A model generated the notes under the pieces. The model made no database searches. It saw only the letters and a program-made list of their open reading frames with translations, and had not been told where the DNA came from. From Catonia carolina (taxonomy: Eukaryota; Arthropoda; Insecta; Hemiptera; Achilidae): a stretch of DNA of 64,000 nt. The stretch is from assembly GCA_035578175.1 (NCBI GenBank), contig JAQMRL010000003.1:101916969-101980968 (forward strand), read 5' to 3'. Numbering within the stretch: position 1 is the stretch's first letter; the number at the start of each line of letters is the position of its first letter. Positions 11,422 to 23,321 of the stretch are shown here, piece by piece. The position numbers and the translations under genes were made by a program.

Positions 11422-11933
11422 TTTAAAACATTTTCAAACAGACTTTTAAATACAATCACAAGTAGCTAACAATTAAACAATACTTTCAATGAACACCTGA
11501 TAGTTATCATGAGTTATAGCATATCAATCAGTGCTGCCATACACATAAAACCATACACATGATTCAGAGGGAAATCCAAATTTCCCTTTACTTTTTGACT
11601 TGCCCTCGTAGATAATTAGATCATGTTTTCTTGTTCTTCCAGTTTTTTGGTTATCTTGATTAGGCCTGGTCCTATCTAGTCCAGTTGAGTTGGGAGTTAT
11701 TGTAATGTACTTTTATATAATGTTCAGTTTTAAATCTATGAATTTAAAAAAGTACTGTTTATTAATCTATACACAGTAGTTGAAGAACCATAAAGGTTTA
11801 TATATTTTCATTTCAGTCTATTAGTTATGGTACATACAAATCACGTGTTATATCACATAATACTGTTATGAGCTATATAACATAACTCTAATCTTATGTT
11901 GTGTTAACAATGAACAACTTTTTTATTTTGCAG

Positions 11934-14158
11934 GGTATACTTTCATCATACTGGGTGTAAGCTGTTTTCCTATTAAAATTATTGATTTAAATCAAGATGA
12001 TTCATTAGAAAAGAGAGTGATTATAACACTTTTACCATTAATTAATGAATATTCAACCAAACAATACACAGAGTCAAAACCATACTTTTTCCAGTCAAGT
12101 GAAGATAAACCATATAATTCTGGGAAAGATAAAGATAAATATGATAATAATTATAATAATTACCCTCCACAATATGGAAATGAATACAGTGGAGATGAAA
12201 ACAATCATTATAGTCCACAGTATGGAAATGGATTCTTCAGTGGAGAAAAAGAAAATAATAATTATGCTTCACAGTATGGAAAAGAACAAAATGGACGGTC
12301 AAGTGTTGCATTTAATTACTATGTCCAAACTACTCCAGCACCTTTTAAACCATATGATCCATATAAACCATTTGGGTTCAGTAATGATAAAAAAGACAAC
12401 CAAAATGAAAAGAATAGTGGTAAAGAAAAGCAAGAAGCTGGAGGGCAAGATGTAGAAGTTGACTTTTCCGGAGGAAATATTAACTCACCTGGAGGTACAT
12501 TTATTTTACTTCCGAGTAAACCTCTTTCAAATGTTTTTAAACCTGTAATTTTTAGACCTCCAGGAGAAACCGAAGATGGTGTAAATGATGGTGAAGAAGA
12601 AGTAGGAGGAGGAGAAGATGGAGCAGGAGAGGAAAGTGATGGTGAAGAAGAGATCGAGGAAGGAGAAGAACTAGAGGGAGAGGAGGATGAAGTAGAGGAA
12701 GTGGTAATTGATGAAGAAGAAGAGGAAGCTGATGAAGGAGAGGAGATTGAGGAGGAAGAAGTTGAAGAAGAAGCTGGTGAAGAGGAGGGAGAGGAGGAGG
12801 AGGAGGAAGAAGAAGAAGAGGAAGGAGATGAAGTAGAAGAAGAAGAAGAAGACAACGACGAAGAAGAGGAAGAAGAAGAAGTGGAGGAAGGTGAGGAGGA
12901 GGAAGAAGAAGAAGGAGGAGAAGAAGAAGAAGAGGAAGGAGAAGAAGAAGAAGAAGGAGGAGAAGAAGAAGTGGAGGAAGGTGAGGAGGAAGAAGAGGGA
13001 GAAGATGAAGAAGAAGAAGAAGGAGAAGAAGAAGAGGAAGAAGGAGAAGAAGAAGAAGAAGAAGAAGAAGAAGAAGAAGAAGAAGAAGGTGAGGAGGAGG
13101 AGGAGGAAGAAGAGGGAGGAGATGAAGAAGAAGAAGAAGTGGAGGAAGGTGAGGAGGAGGAGGAAGAAGAAGAAGAAGAGGGAGGAGATGAAGAAGAAGA
13201 AGTGGAGGAAGGTGAGGAGGAAGAAGAAGAAGAAGAAGAAGAAGAAGAAGAAGAAGAAGAAGAAGAAGAAGAAGAAGAAGAAGAAGAAGAAGAAGAAGAG
13301 GGAGGAGATGAAGAAGAAGAAGAAGAAGAAGAGGGAGAAGATGAAGAAGATGAAGAAGACGAAGAAGAAGGAGAAGAAGTGGAGGAAGGTGAGGAGGAGG
13401 AAGAAGAAGAAGAGGGAGAAGATGAAGAAGAAGAGGAAGGTGAGGAGGAAGAAGAAGAAGAAGAAGAAGAAGAGGGGGAAGATGAAGAAGAAGAAGAAGA
13501 AGTGGAGGAAGGTGAGGAAGGTGAGGAGGAAGAAGAAGAAGAGGGGGAAGATGAAGAAGAAGAAGAAGAAGTGGAGGAAGGTGAGGAGGAAGAAGAAGAA
13601 GAGGGGGAAGATGAAGAAGAAGAAGTGGAGGAAGGTGAGGAGGAGGAAGAAGAAGAGGGGGAAGATGAAGAAGAAGAAGTGGTGGAAGGTGAGGAGGAGG
13701 AAGAAGAAGAGGGAGAAGACGAAGAAGAAGAAGAAGAGGGAGATGGAGAAGAGGGAGAAGATGAAGAAGAAGGAGAAGAAGTGGAGGGAGGTGAGGAGGA
13801 GGAAGAAGAAGAAGAGGGAGAAGATGAAGAAGAAGAAGATGATGAAGGAGAAGAAGAATTGGAGGAAGGTGAGGAGGAGGAAGAAGATGAAGGTGAGGAA
13901 AGTGATGGTGAAGAAGACGAAGATGGTGAAGAAGATATGTCTGCTGCAGAAACATCCAATGTTGGATCGATTACTTCTTCTTTATGGTGGGTAAAACCAA
14001 TCAGTAATAATGGTGGCAATGGGGAGAGTAGCAACCAGCAGACATTAGGATTTTTAATCACTTCAGCAATGCCAGACAAAACAACAAGTGATGGTAGTGG
14101 ATCAACATTTGTTCCTAATTCAAACTGGGCTGTACCACAGTTTCCTTTTTTTGTATAA
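11934..14158 (+). CDS. glutamate-rich, probably secreted protein (3' terminal exon)
   Basis: The open frame starts at a good acceptor (polypyrimidine tract and 'ttttgcag' before 11934) and runs about 740 codons to TAA at 14156. No in-frame Met lies near the 5' end, so the start codon is in an upstream exon I could not place; the intron phase is one base plus GG. The exon opens with a hydrophobic stretch, YTFIILGVSCFPIKII, then SLEKR, which looks like a signal peptide followed by a dibasic site. Next come three tyrosine/glycine repeats (PPQYGNEYSG, SPQYGNGFFSG, ASQYGKEQNG), a proline-rich linker, 'PGGTFILLPSKPLSNVFKP', then about 450 residues that are almost all Glu with Gly, Asp and Val (12570-13935), and a Ser/Asn/Trp-rich tail ending in PQFPFFV. 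A poly(A) signal AATAAA lies near 14381. Long acidic tracts suggest cation or matrix binding, but this is inference; the family is not recognised. Confidence 0.75.
12570..13935 (+). repeat. GAA/GAG-rich repetitive coding tract
   Basis: Almost uninterrupted purine codons (gaa, gag, gga, gat, gtg) encode polyglutamate blocks separated by EGEEE, GEDEEEE and VEEGEE units. Longer units such as 'gtggaggaaggtgaggag' recur many times, implying expansion by unequal exchange or slippage. Alternative frames here (poly-K/R on plus, poly-S/P/L on minus) are artefacts of composition. Confidence 0.9.
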
Positions 14159-14159
14159 T

Positions 14160-15200
14160 TTATTTTATTAATTAGGCTTAGTTTTAAATATAAACTGTAA
14201 AAAATTACTGATGTGTTAACATAAATTTTGAACGTTCATCATATATTATGTAACCTTCTGCAGTAAAATATTAATGTAATATTATTTTATCAAATATCCT
14301 ATGCTGGTATTTAGTATAAATATAATTATAAAGTGTGTTTGTGTGAATGAAATTTTTATACATGTCTTTAAAAAATTGTTAATAAATTTCTTGGTAATAT
14401 TTTTGTATTTTCAATTCAAACCTGTTCATGTTACAAAGATTAAATGCAAAAAAAAACTTTAATATTCATTGGTATTAGGGAATAATGCCCATTCTAATAT
14501 TTAAGGATTAAGAAAAAATTATAAACATTTTACTAGCATTTTATAAATTAAATTTTATTTTTTTTAAATTTAATGATAAAGTACATAGCAATACCAAATT
14601 CGATATAAAAATTAAACATAAAAATATCCTAAATTACAATAAAATAACAAAAACTACCCATAACCACTTTTATATGAAGTGCAAAAATAATTTGCTATTC
14701 ATTGAAAAAATTACAGTTTGGCACGTTTCATGAAGAAAATATCTGAAAAATTTTTGAACAGAAATTTAAGTACATATGACTAATTTTATGGCAGTGTTAA
14801 ACTAGAAGCCATGTTAAATTTAATTTGTTAAGTTAGTTAAATTAAAACATAAATATTAATAATGGAATTTTCTAACTCACAAAGACTAGATATATTTCTG
14901 AGTGCAAGCTGAGAGTTGATTTTAATGTTGAAGTGATTTACTGCTAACTTTTTAATAGTCTTATTTGTTCTACAGTTTTAACAAGCACTTTTTCAACACA
15001 AACATATTGAAAAACTTTGGCATGCAAAAATATTTAATTGAATTTTTTTTACAAATTTCATAAATGAATGTTCATTCATTTTTCCAAACTTGTATGCCGT
15101 AGATGTTTATGAGTCAGTCTGTCTAGTTGGCTACTACAAAGCATTTGTATAATTAATAAAACATGAGTCAGCTAAATTGCTTCATAAAGTAAAGCCTAAA
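14160..15200. other. intergenic DNA between converging genes
   Basis: Holds the 3' UTR and AATAAA (near 14381) of the glutamate-rich gene on the plus strand and the 3' flank of the Kazal gene on the minus strand. Otherwise AT-rich with nothing recognised. Confidence 0.5.
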
Positions 15201-15206
15201 TAAATT

Positions 15207-18200
15207 TTAAAAAACTGCCACAAGTCTTATTGTTGCACATTTTGATGGTTCTTCTTCAACAAGACCTGAAAAATAAATAGCTAATTAAGTACAAATCATT
15301 TTATTCGTAGATTTATTGCTAACAATAATTTCTGTCTCCAGTTATTTTAGATCATTAATATACATAACAAGGTTTTGGAATTGCTTTCAAAACAAAAATT
15401 TTTCAGAATGTGACTGGAAAATTTATTAGGTATTTTGTCATAACAAATGACTTGATACATAGTACAACATAGTAATACTTCATCTTTATTACCTGTGGAA
15501 GTGAGATTGGTCATTGAGCAATGAATATGCTTTCAGAGAATTGATTCCAGTTAATACCATTTTTATTATTTATAAAGTACATTTTTTACAGTTAATACCA
15601 CTTCGTTATTTATGCTCTGTATCAACATTTATAACTTTTTGAACACAGTTTTAACTTTACTATCAGATTTGTTTGGCCTGACATAGTTGTTGTTTAAAGT
15701 ACTTCTCAGTCGAGTTATGCTTCCTTCTGTTCAGCCTGAGGCCCTGGAAATGTGGATTTGGAGAAGGATGGAAATGATTAGCTAGATGGAAAGAGTTAGT
15801 AATGAGGGGGTGCTTCGGAGAATGTAGGAGAAGATGGGGCTGCTGAAGACAGGAGACGGAGGAAACACAGGTGGCTGGGTCACTGGTTGAGAAGGGAGTG
15901 TCTGATTGCAGACATTCTGGAGGGACCAGTTAATGGAAGGAAGGCAAGAGGGCATAAAAGGTACAAAATGCTTAATGGTGTGAGACAGGGAAGAAGGTAC
16001 GAGGAGGTGAAGAGGTTGGCACGAGATAGGGAGAGATGGAGGACTGAATGTAGAGACCTGCTGTGAAGCAGAATACGAATGATGATGTTCAGCCTGGATG
16101 GCCCTACTCGTAGTTACTACTGCCGATATCGAAATCAAGTTCTTTGGGACACGCTAAAAGAATGAGTGAGGAGAGAATATCAAGGAGAATGGAGGAACTG
16201 GAGGTTTGTGGAAGAAGACTGCTAAGACTCCCTGGAGGAAGGTCGAAGGACGGAATTAAGAAACATGTGGAGAGAAGAGGAAACAAGTGGCAGCAGGTTG
16301 AGAAAAGGAAGTGATAGGAGGATTAAGGAAGATGGACCTTCTTAACAACTTGTTGGTTCTTTTTAACACTTTGATGGTTATATCATAAAAGGTGGAGGAA
16401 AATATAAGTTATTGAGACTGGTGCTACAGGGAACAATTGAAGGAAGATGGAGACATAGTTGCAGATGAAAATCCTGGCTTATAACCTCAGACACTGACTC
16501 AGATACCGGTCTCACCACTTCAATGGACCTTTTTTGACCTGCAGTGAACAGGATTAGATGGACCACAGCGATTTCCAATATCCACTGAGGATATTGGAAA
16601 TCAAAGAAACAAACATAGCTTATAGCTAAAAAAATAAATAGAGCAGATCCTGAGAATATTTGTTCTGGTGTGTAGATGTAAGTTAATTAAAAGCATCTAC
16701 TTGAAAAAAAATATTATAATAATAATTTTCAACGAAGAGGTAGTAAAGTTAGCACATAGCTAATCAGTCATATTTATTTGGATATAATCCTTACTTAGAG
16801 CAGTTTCATGAAAATCATTAGTCATGTTCAATAAAATTTTATTGCATAAAGTAAGACTGATGATAATTTTTGGGCTATTTGGCTTTATTATCAAATAGCC
16901 CTCAGCAGATCTAAAATTTTGCTCTCTTGAATTTGATCAAGAATCATTATTAGTTTAAGCTGTTGGATCCTGGACTCAGACAAATTGACAACATTTACTT
17001 CCTTCTGTTCTGGAGTTATAAAAATTTGTCAAAAAGTAATAAATAAAATAAAAAAAATAATAATAAAATAAAAACATTCATCTAATAGTTCAACCCTATA
17101 AAGAAGTAGTAAATGAAAAAATAAATATATTTAGTGTATTTCTGTTGCTTATTAGGTTCATCATTCCACTTTCTTTACAAGATTATTATTTTCTGATGGT
17201 TTTTTACAAAAAAAAAAAAACCTTAAAGTAACAACTTGTTATAACATTTAGAATTTGAATTAGTCGTAACGCTATGGTAGAACACTAATTACTTATGAAC
17301 AAAAGCCTCCAGTTTCTCAAAAAGTCTTCTTTGAATTTTTAGTTTACTCAATCCAATAAATTGCATAATTAAATTTTTTGTAAATAAGTCAAGTTAAATC
17401 CGAAAATTCTTTTACTTAAAATATTTTCTAAAAGTAAAACTAAGAAATACAAGTGATAAATTTAAATTTCAGTTTATATAGCCTACGTTAATTCTTCTAA
17501 AGTTACTCAACAAAATCTTTAATTCCGAGTGAATCCAGATGGTAACTTATGAAAACTAAATTTTTTTAAATAACAAAGAAAAAATGAAGTAGTTCTACAT
17601 ACTTAGATTGTACATGCAGCCTGTATTATGCATGTCGCAAATACTTCTGAATAGTATGTAACCAATGCCATCTGATGCACATACAGGTTCATTTGTGTTT
17701 GTTTCACATTCAGGTAAAGAGTTACAATTTTCTCCATTTCTTGAGGCTGTATGATGGGTTGCTGAAGCTGACGACTTTAATTGATGAATTTGATCCGTCA
17801 AATTATTTGGTATTTCAATTGATAAGGATTTTACATTACTAACAATTGTAAAAACTGTTACTGTGACAAAGAGAAAATACAGAAAAGTTAGCTGTTATTA
17901 ATTATTAACCCACAAGGTTGTTCTAGTGGTAAAGTTGTTCCCATGAGTCAACTGTTTAACAGCTGATTTTTGGAGACAAAAATTTCATTGTTCACCTTGG
18001 ATGAACTTTTTTTTTATTCCTAATTTGTGTACGTTGCAATCTGTTCAATTTAGAACAATAAGCAACCCAATAACCCAATGAGATGAGGATGATGTGTGTG
18101 ACCTGTAAATGAGATGTAGTCTTGTACAGACCCAGGCCGACCATTCCTGAGAGAGTATGGTTAATTAAACCCCAACCATCAAAGTACACCGGTAACCACT

Positions 18201-19272
18201 GTCTAGTATTCCAATCCGTATAAAAGTAACTACCTTTACTAGGATTTTAACCAGGAACCTTCGTCTCCGAAAATCAGCTGTTAAACAGCTGATTTTGGTG
18301 ACAATTTTACCTCTAGACCAACCCGGTGGTTGGATGAAATAATTTATATGTTACATTGAAAAATCTGAAATACTTATAGTAAGAAAAAGAGATCAATTTA
18401 GTAAATCAATTTTAAGTATATTGTAAAACTTATCTTTCATCAATGTTGTACAATATGTATTATGATTTAATGTTATAATTGATTGTATTATCTTGTTCTG
18501 TATTTATTTAATTATGGTTAAATAGTAAAATCAAATTGTTATTAGCCTTTGGCCTGAATCCCATCAACCATGGTCTTTGAGCTTCAAAATCTAAAGATAA
18601 ACTTCTACTTCTTTTTCTTAAAAGAAATAACTGTTTTAACAATGAGCCTTTGGCCTGAATCCCATCAACCATAGTCTTTGAGCTTCAAAATCTAAAGACA
18701 AACTTCTACTTCTTTTTCTTAAGAAATAATTGTTTTAACAATGATTCAAATTTCTGGTTATAATCAAATACATCTATCTATACAAATGGGAAAAATTATG
18801 ACTATATAAATTCATATTTTTTGATGAAGGTATGTAATATTTCTTTACATACAGCCACACTCACCATATCATCTGTTTGGGATCTTCTAAAAGGGTAGCT
18901 TAGCAAACTATATGAGTAGGTGTACACCAGTAAATCATAGATGAGCCTTCTTAAAGAACTTGTTGTGTAAAGTTAAATAAAGTCTGTTGTCATTCAGAGC
19001 TCAATATCATTTTAATTTTTAATAACAAATCATACTACTGTGACATTCATTTTTTTAATAGAATCATAAATAAAGATATTGACAGAAATTTGTCAAATTT
19101 TACCCTTCAGTTACAGTTATGGTATATACTCACAGTACATACCTTTAAATTCACACAGAAAAAACACTGCAAAACAAGTTAGTAAAAATTCAAACAAAAT
19201 TAATATTAAAAAAAATTAAATAAGAAAAAATTGGAACTTACAGAGTAATGAAAATATGTGTTTAGAATTCAT
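15207..19272 (-). CDS. secreted Kazal-like protein, four exons
   Basis: I join four minus-strand exons: 19242-19272, 19143-19166 (a 24-base microexon), 17603-17860 and 15207-15265. Each is bounded by AG and GT (donors gtaagt, gtatgt, gtatgt) and all introns are phase 1. The product is 123 residues. The first two exons plus the start of the third give a signal peptide (MNSKHIFSLL, LFFLCEFK). The C-terminal half has Kazal hallmarks: PVCASDG, a following Tyr, and cysteines spaced as in C-x5-C-x8-C-x6-Y-x6-C-x6-C-x13-C. The last Cys is supplied only by exon 4 (EEEPSKC), which supports the splice. Kazal domains inhibit serine proteases or act as binding modules. The Tyr-to-Cys gap of six residues is longer than the classic three, so inhibitory activity is uncertain. 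Introns carry LINE and SINE insertions. No transcript evidence is available. Confidence 0.7.
15705..16072 (+). mobile_element. LINE fragment in Kazal gene intron
   Basis: Plus-strand reading with frameshifts gives 'ALEMWIWRRMEMIS', 'RVSNEGVLRRM', 'WLGH'-like and 'RYEEVKRLARDRERWR'-like segments, the C-terminal hallmark of RTE/CR1-type LINE polyproteins in arthropods. It lies antisense in intron 3 of the Kazal gene. Confidence 0.6.
16128..16315 (+). mobile_element. second LINE fragment in Kazal gene intron
   Basis: The plus strand encodes 'GHAKRMSEERISRRMEELE', then 'GIKKHVERRGNKWQQVEKRK', resembling the polyprotein C-terminus ('GHVKRM..ERISRRM') of another LINE copy. Decayed. Confidence 0.55.
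17903..17996 (+). mobile_element. SINE family A, head fragment
   Basis: Only the tRNA-like head is present ('gttgttctagtggtaaagtt', then 'cagctgatttttggagac'). The body does not resume beyond the neighbouring inverted copy, so this is a truncated insertion. Confidence 0.6.
18006..18329 (-). mobile_element. SINE family A, full length, in Kazal gene intron
   Basis: Minus-strand copy with head at 18240-18329, body and poly(A) tail (T run at 18007). A 9-bp target duplication, 'ttggatgaa', lies at 17997-18005 and 18330-18338. Same orientation as the gene. Confidence 0.8.
18544..18741. repeat. tandem duplication of a ~100-bp unit
   Basis: Two adjacent copies beginning 'agcctttggcctgaatccc' (18544 and 18644), about 97% alike, including 'aacttctacttctttttctt'. 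Intronic and not coding. Confidence 0.85.
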
Positions 19273-19655
19273 GGTTTTTCCAAATTTTCTTGAATTTTTC
19301 CTTTTTTAGTTGAATACTTTTAAGCAATAATGAATACTCGATTAATAAATTAGTATTAATAAATAAAACCTCAACTATTTATACATTTTAAAAGAAATAA
19401 AGAGGGGAAATTATGGTTGCAAATACATAATACAAGGATTTTCTTAAGGACTTAAACATTAAACTACTTTAACAATTTTTATGATATACAATTTTTATGG
19501 CCCCTTAGGAAAACAGGCGATAAAATTAACCCAATTGTAATAAATCATTAGTTAGTATTGCCTTAGTTTACATAGTTAATGTTTGGTATAGTGAGCAGGA
19601 ATCACCTGCATATTATTATGTTTTTATGAGCAACTCTTAAAAATCCATTCTGATT

Positions 19656-19714
<59 letters not shown>
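19656..19714. repeat. GA microsatellite
   Basis: About 28 GA dinucleotides with a few interruptions. Confidence 0.9.
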
Positions 19715-19719
19715 CAGCT

Positions 19720-21560
19720 TTTGCAAAGTCACCTTGCCCAGTATTATTCTATGATAGATAACACTCACACTACCTCCCTTCTACGACAAAACAAAACTCA
19801 GTAGGCTACACAATATTATCTGAACTCATTCAAAACCAAAAAGTAGGAATTTAACTTTTTCATAGTTAGTTATGATGGTATTTTCAATTCTTTAATTAAA
19901 AAATTTGTATCACCCAATCTCCACAGATAATTTACTTTAAAAGTATCCGAAAAAATTAATTTTAATATGAAAATAAAAGTAAGTTTAATATCAAAATTTG
20001 TACCTAAATGATTGTACAAGTTAAATTCATACTGTTTAAGACAATTTTCTTCTTTTACTAGAAAAGGAACAATCATGAACAACATAAATGTCAACGTAGA
20101 AGGTATTTTATAATGGAACAAGATTTATTGAAATTAAAAACAATTTAAATTAAAATCTTATTTTATTAAACTTAAAATACCTTAAACTAACATACATTAA
20201 AAGTATAAATGAATATTTAATAAATAATAATTCAAATACTCAAAAACCAGACAAATTCAATAATTTAATTTAACATCTAAATAAATAAATACTTAATTAA
20301 TTTTTTTTTGTTAAACACATTAATAGTTAGTTCATAATTTATTCTAAAAATTATTAGGCCCTGATAATGATCAAAATTTTGAATATCTATTTTTTACGAT
20401 ACATTGTGCGTTTCTACTGTTTAAATTTATTTTTCTTTGCATGTTTAACAGAATTTATTAGTTAGGTAAATTATTATTAATAAAAAAAAATTATGCCGGT
20501 ATTTACATCATGATTCCTATTTCACTTTCTTTTATATTTGTTAAACTACTCATAGTTGCTCCAATAGCATCAGTATTGATGCTTTTCATTTCAAATTTAT
20601 TCAGTTTTACTTTTTTGTCTTTATTTAGTATGTAACAACAATAACTGTATATTCATATGACCAGCAGTATGTGTTTAATTTCCCGTTTTTGTCTTGAGTG
20701 AGGAAATCACCCAGTGGCAAATCCTCCTTGCTGTTTTTTTATAAGATCCCTATTCCAGCATCTTTTTTTAATCTTCAATGTGGATTTTGTGGTAGGTGTG
20801 GGTGTGACAATGTTTGTATTTTTGAATTCATGTGATTTACTAATTGAATGGCTCAACAGAAAAACGTTGCAACCGACAAAATTTACAAAAGCGAGGTTTC
20901 AGTAGAATACGTTCTATAAACCCTCTGTTTGATCATAATAGTGAATTTTAACTAAAATAAGAATTGTAAAAGGTAAATTTGTTGTCAAAGGTAGAATTGT
21001 AACTAAAATCTCAGAATTTCTTGAAACAAAATTGTCATACAGTGAACAATCGTTATACAGCTAAGAATTAGATGGTATATTTTACTTTCTGTAAAAATTT
21101 GTTTTTGTTACTTGCAACGTTTTTCTGTTGACCCATTTAATTTTGAATGGAAATGAGTGTACAATTTATTAATGGTCATGTAAACTATGTCTATGTTGTT
21201 AAGTTCTCGATATATGACAGAGTTTCATACGTACTAGGGACTAGATGTTATTAAACGTAGAAATTGTTTTGAAATGTTTGTATCCTGTTTACATTTGATT
21301 TTTTTGCCGAACCTTACTAGATCAAAGCTCCATACATTCACATTGAACAAATTAGGTAGCTGTAACAGAGTAATTTTTGTTTAAAAGGTAACTGTGATCT
21401 ATGGTGGAGAGAGTATAAAGATTTTAATCTGTGATTCATCGAAAAATGTTTTTATCATGTATGGTGGTTTCATGTCAGTCTCCTGAAGTTTTACTTTTAT
21501 CGGAATTATCCACTTTTTCACCGGGTTGCTAGGTGATGTAAAAACTAATAAATTTTTTAA
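19720..21560. other. AT-rich intergenic DNA upstream of the Kazal gene
   Basis: No gene supported. A minus-strand frame at 19870-20121 has a hydrophobic N-terminus but starts at TTG and lacks a partner exon. Confidence 0.4.
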
Positions 21561-21564
21561 TGAT

Positions 21565-21702
21565 TTTTAGTTTATTTAAAGTTGCATCAACAGTTTGGTC
21601 AATAGTGACTACAGGGGGTTATGGAACATTGGATTGTGACTTGTTATAATTTCCAGACTCTAGCCGGGAACCAAACCCGGAACCTCCGTGTGGTCCATTA
21701 AT
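21565..21702 (-). mobile_element. SINE family B, 5'-truncated
   Basis: Minus-strand copy with the tail ('ttatttaaagttgcatcaac'), body and B-box region ('gaaccaaacccggaacc'), but the A-box end is lost at about 21700. Confidence 0.65.
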
Positions 21703-22067
21703 AGATTTATTATTAGAATTGTATCTATAGAGATTACTGCTCATAAATATCTTGTTCATTTAATAAATTATTGGAAAAATGTATTGTCTTTTGTAATAAA
21801 ATGTGTGGCTAGAAACATGTTTATGCATAGAAAATTCAATATTCAATTTATCATTCATTCCAATTATTGAAGTTCTGCTCCTGCTGCAATTAGTACAATG
21901 AAACTTCTCTTCTTTTTTCAGAAGAAAAATGTAAAAGACATCAAACAATATATCATTGTGTACTACAATTTATTATTAGTTGACTTTTTAATTTTTTATA
22001 ATTTTGATTATCTGAGAGAAAATGTATTGAACAGTCAAATAACTAGCAAATTTGTATTTTTTTTTTA

Positions 22068-22238
22068 AATTATTTATTTAAAGTTGCATAAACTGCTTGT
22101 TTGTTAGCAAGTACGGTGGAATATGTGACTGTAACTGTGGGATTTGACTAGTGAAAATTTCCAGACCCTGGCCGGGAATTGAACCCGGGACCTCTGCGTG
22201 GTAGGCTAACGTGCTAACCACTATGCTACGGAGGCAGC
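22068..22238 (-). mobile_element. SINE family B
   Basis: Minus-strand head 'ctccgtagcatagtggttag', B box 'gggttcaattcccgg', then 'gtctggaaattttcac' and the usual tail ending at the T run near 22060. Confidence 0.75.
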
Positions 22239-22868
22239 CAAATTTGTATTTTTACTTTACCCGATACATTACTTATTTATTTACTTCGATGTAATAGCTT
22301 TTTTGTACAATCATGAGATACAGAAATTGAACTGGTACTGTTTCAAAGTCTAATATGCTCTCTAAGGCAAACGCAGGTTGGTAAAATGTAAAAGGCGATC
22401 ATTTTAAAGTTTCATCATAGTTCTCACAATTTTAATTCATGTATTGTTCAGAATGTTGAACTTCATTGGTCAGTAGATGTTGAATATAAAATGTGAGATG
22501 AGATTCTTAAGACTTAGCAGGCTACCAATTAATGTACCATAAAAGAAATTAAGATATTAATCATAAACTTAATGAGCTAGGAATGAAACCAACCAATTGG
22601 AAATACAGGCAAAAGTGGTATAGTAATTTGTTGCGGATGTCAGACAATCCTGAACGCTTAAACAATTGTTTACATTTAAGTTGACTGGAGAATGGGGTAT
22701 TGAACAAGCTCAGATGAGGTGGGTATCCCAAATTCTTTAAGATTACTAAGTTTTGAAATTACAGCAGGACAGGAGGCCTAATCCATATTGTTTATGATAA
22801 TAATGACTTTACCGATTTGTCACATGAATTATGATCACGATCAGACTGATATAATGTTTTTTTTTATA

Positions 22869-23080
22869 TTTAAGGTCTTAACCTCTGCGCTAGCCCAGTC
22901 AGTCAGCTGACAGAAAGTTGCTATAAGAAGTTAAATAACAATGGTCAGGCAAGCAACTATGTAAGAAGACCAGTGAGGAACACATACCAATGGGTGTCCT
23001 TGTTCAATCAAAGTTAGAAAAGTTATTTAAGCAACAATCAAATCGTTGCTTGTACAGAGTATACAGTCCCTGATGACAAA
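22869..23080 (-). repeat. interspersed repeat family F, copy 3 (inverted)
   Basis: Reverse complement of the family at 5520-5745 and 24338-24580: 'cagtcagtcagctgac', 'aagcaac', 'atcaaatcgttgcttgtac'. More diverged than the others. Confidence 0.5.
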
Positions 23081-23321
23081 TGAAAAAATAACATCCCACG
23101 AATAAAAATACAGTAGCTCTCACTTTATAGCTTTTAATATTGTGTTATCCTGTAAATAAATATTTTTTTCTTGATATTTATTCAAAGAATACTCGTGGTA
23201 AGTAAGTAGTTATACTGACTGTTAATACAGATACTCTCAGTTCTGAAGAGATAGGTTTACATACAATAAATAAATAATATTTTTCAAAATTATTGTCCAT
23301 CATTATACATAAATTTTCACT

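Larger units (their letters stand above)
9921..11608 (-). mobile_element. mariner-like transposon, internally deleted and interrupted by a second mariner
   Basis: Terminal inverted repeats of about 33 bp ('aagtcaaaaagtaaag' core) lie at 9921-9950 and 11579-11608, each bordered by TA, the Tc1/mariner target duplication. The transposase reads on the minus strand. The N-terminal third is at 11096-11421 and the C-terminal end at about 9965-10150 ('DKEVQNFLNTRPKTFF', 'RRWTECIAV'). The catalytic core is missing, and a second element occupies 10178-11093. It is non-functional. Confidence 0.8.

Noticed and set aside
12319..14079. Long minus-strand frame of 586 codons, rich in Ser and Pro
   Set aside because: It is the exact antisense of the GAA/GAG tract of the glutamate-rich gene; the composition forces it open. 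The plus-strand poly-Lys/Arg frame at 12891-13994 and the minus poly-Leu frame are rejected for the same reason.
19870..20121. Minus-strand frame with a hydrophobic start, possible secreted protein
   Set aside because: It begins at TTG, has no clear partner exon, and its composition matches the surrounding AT-rich DNA.
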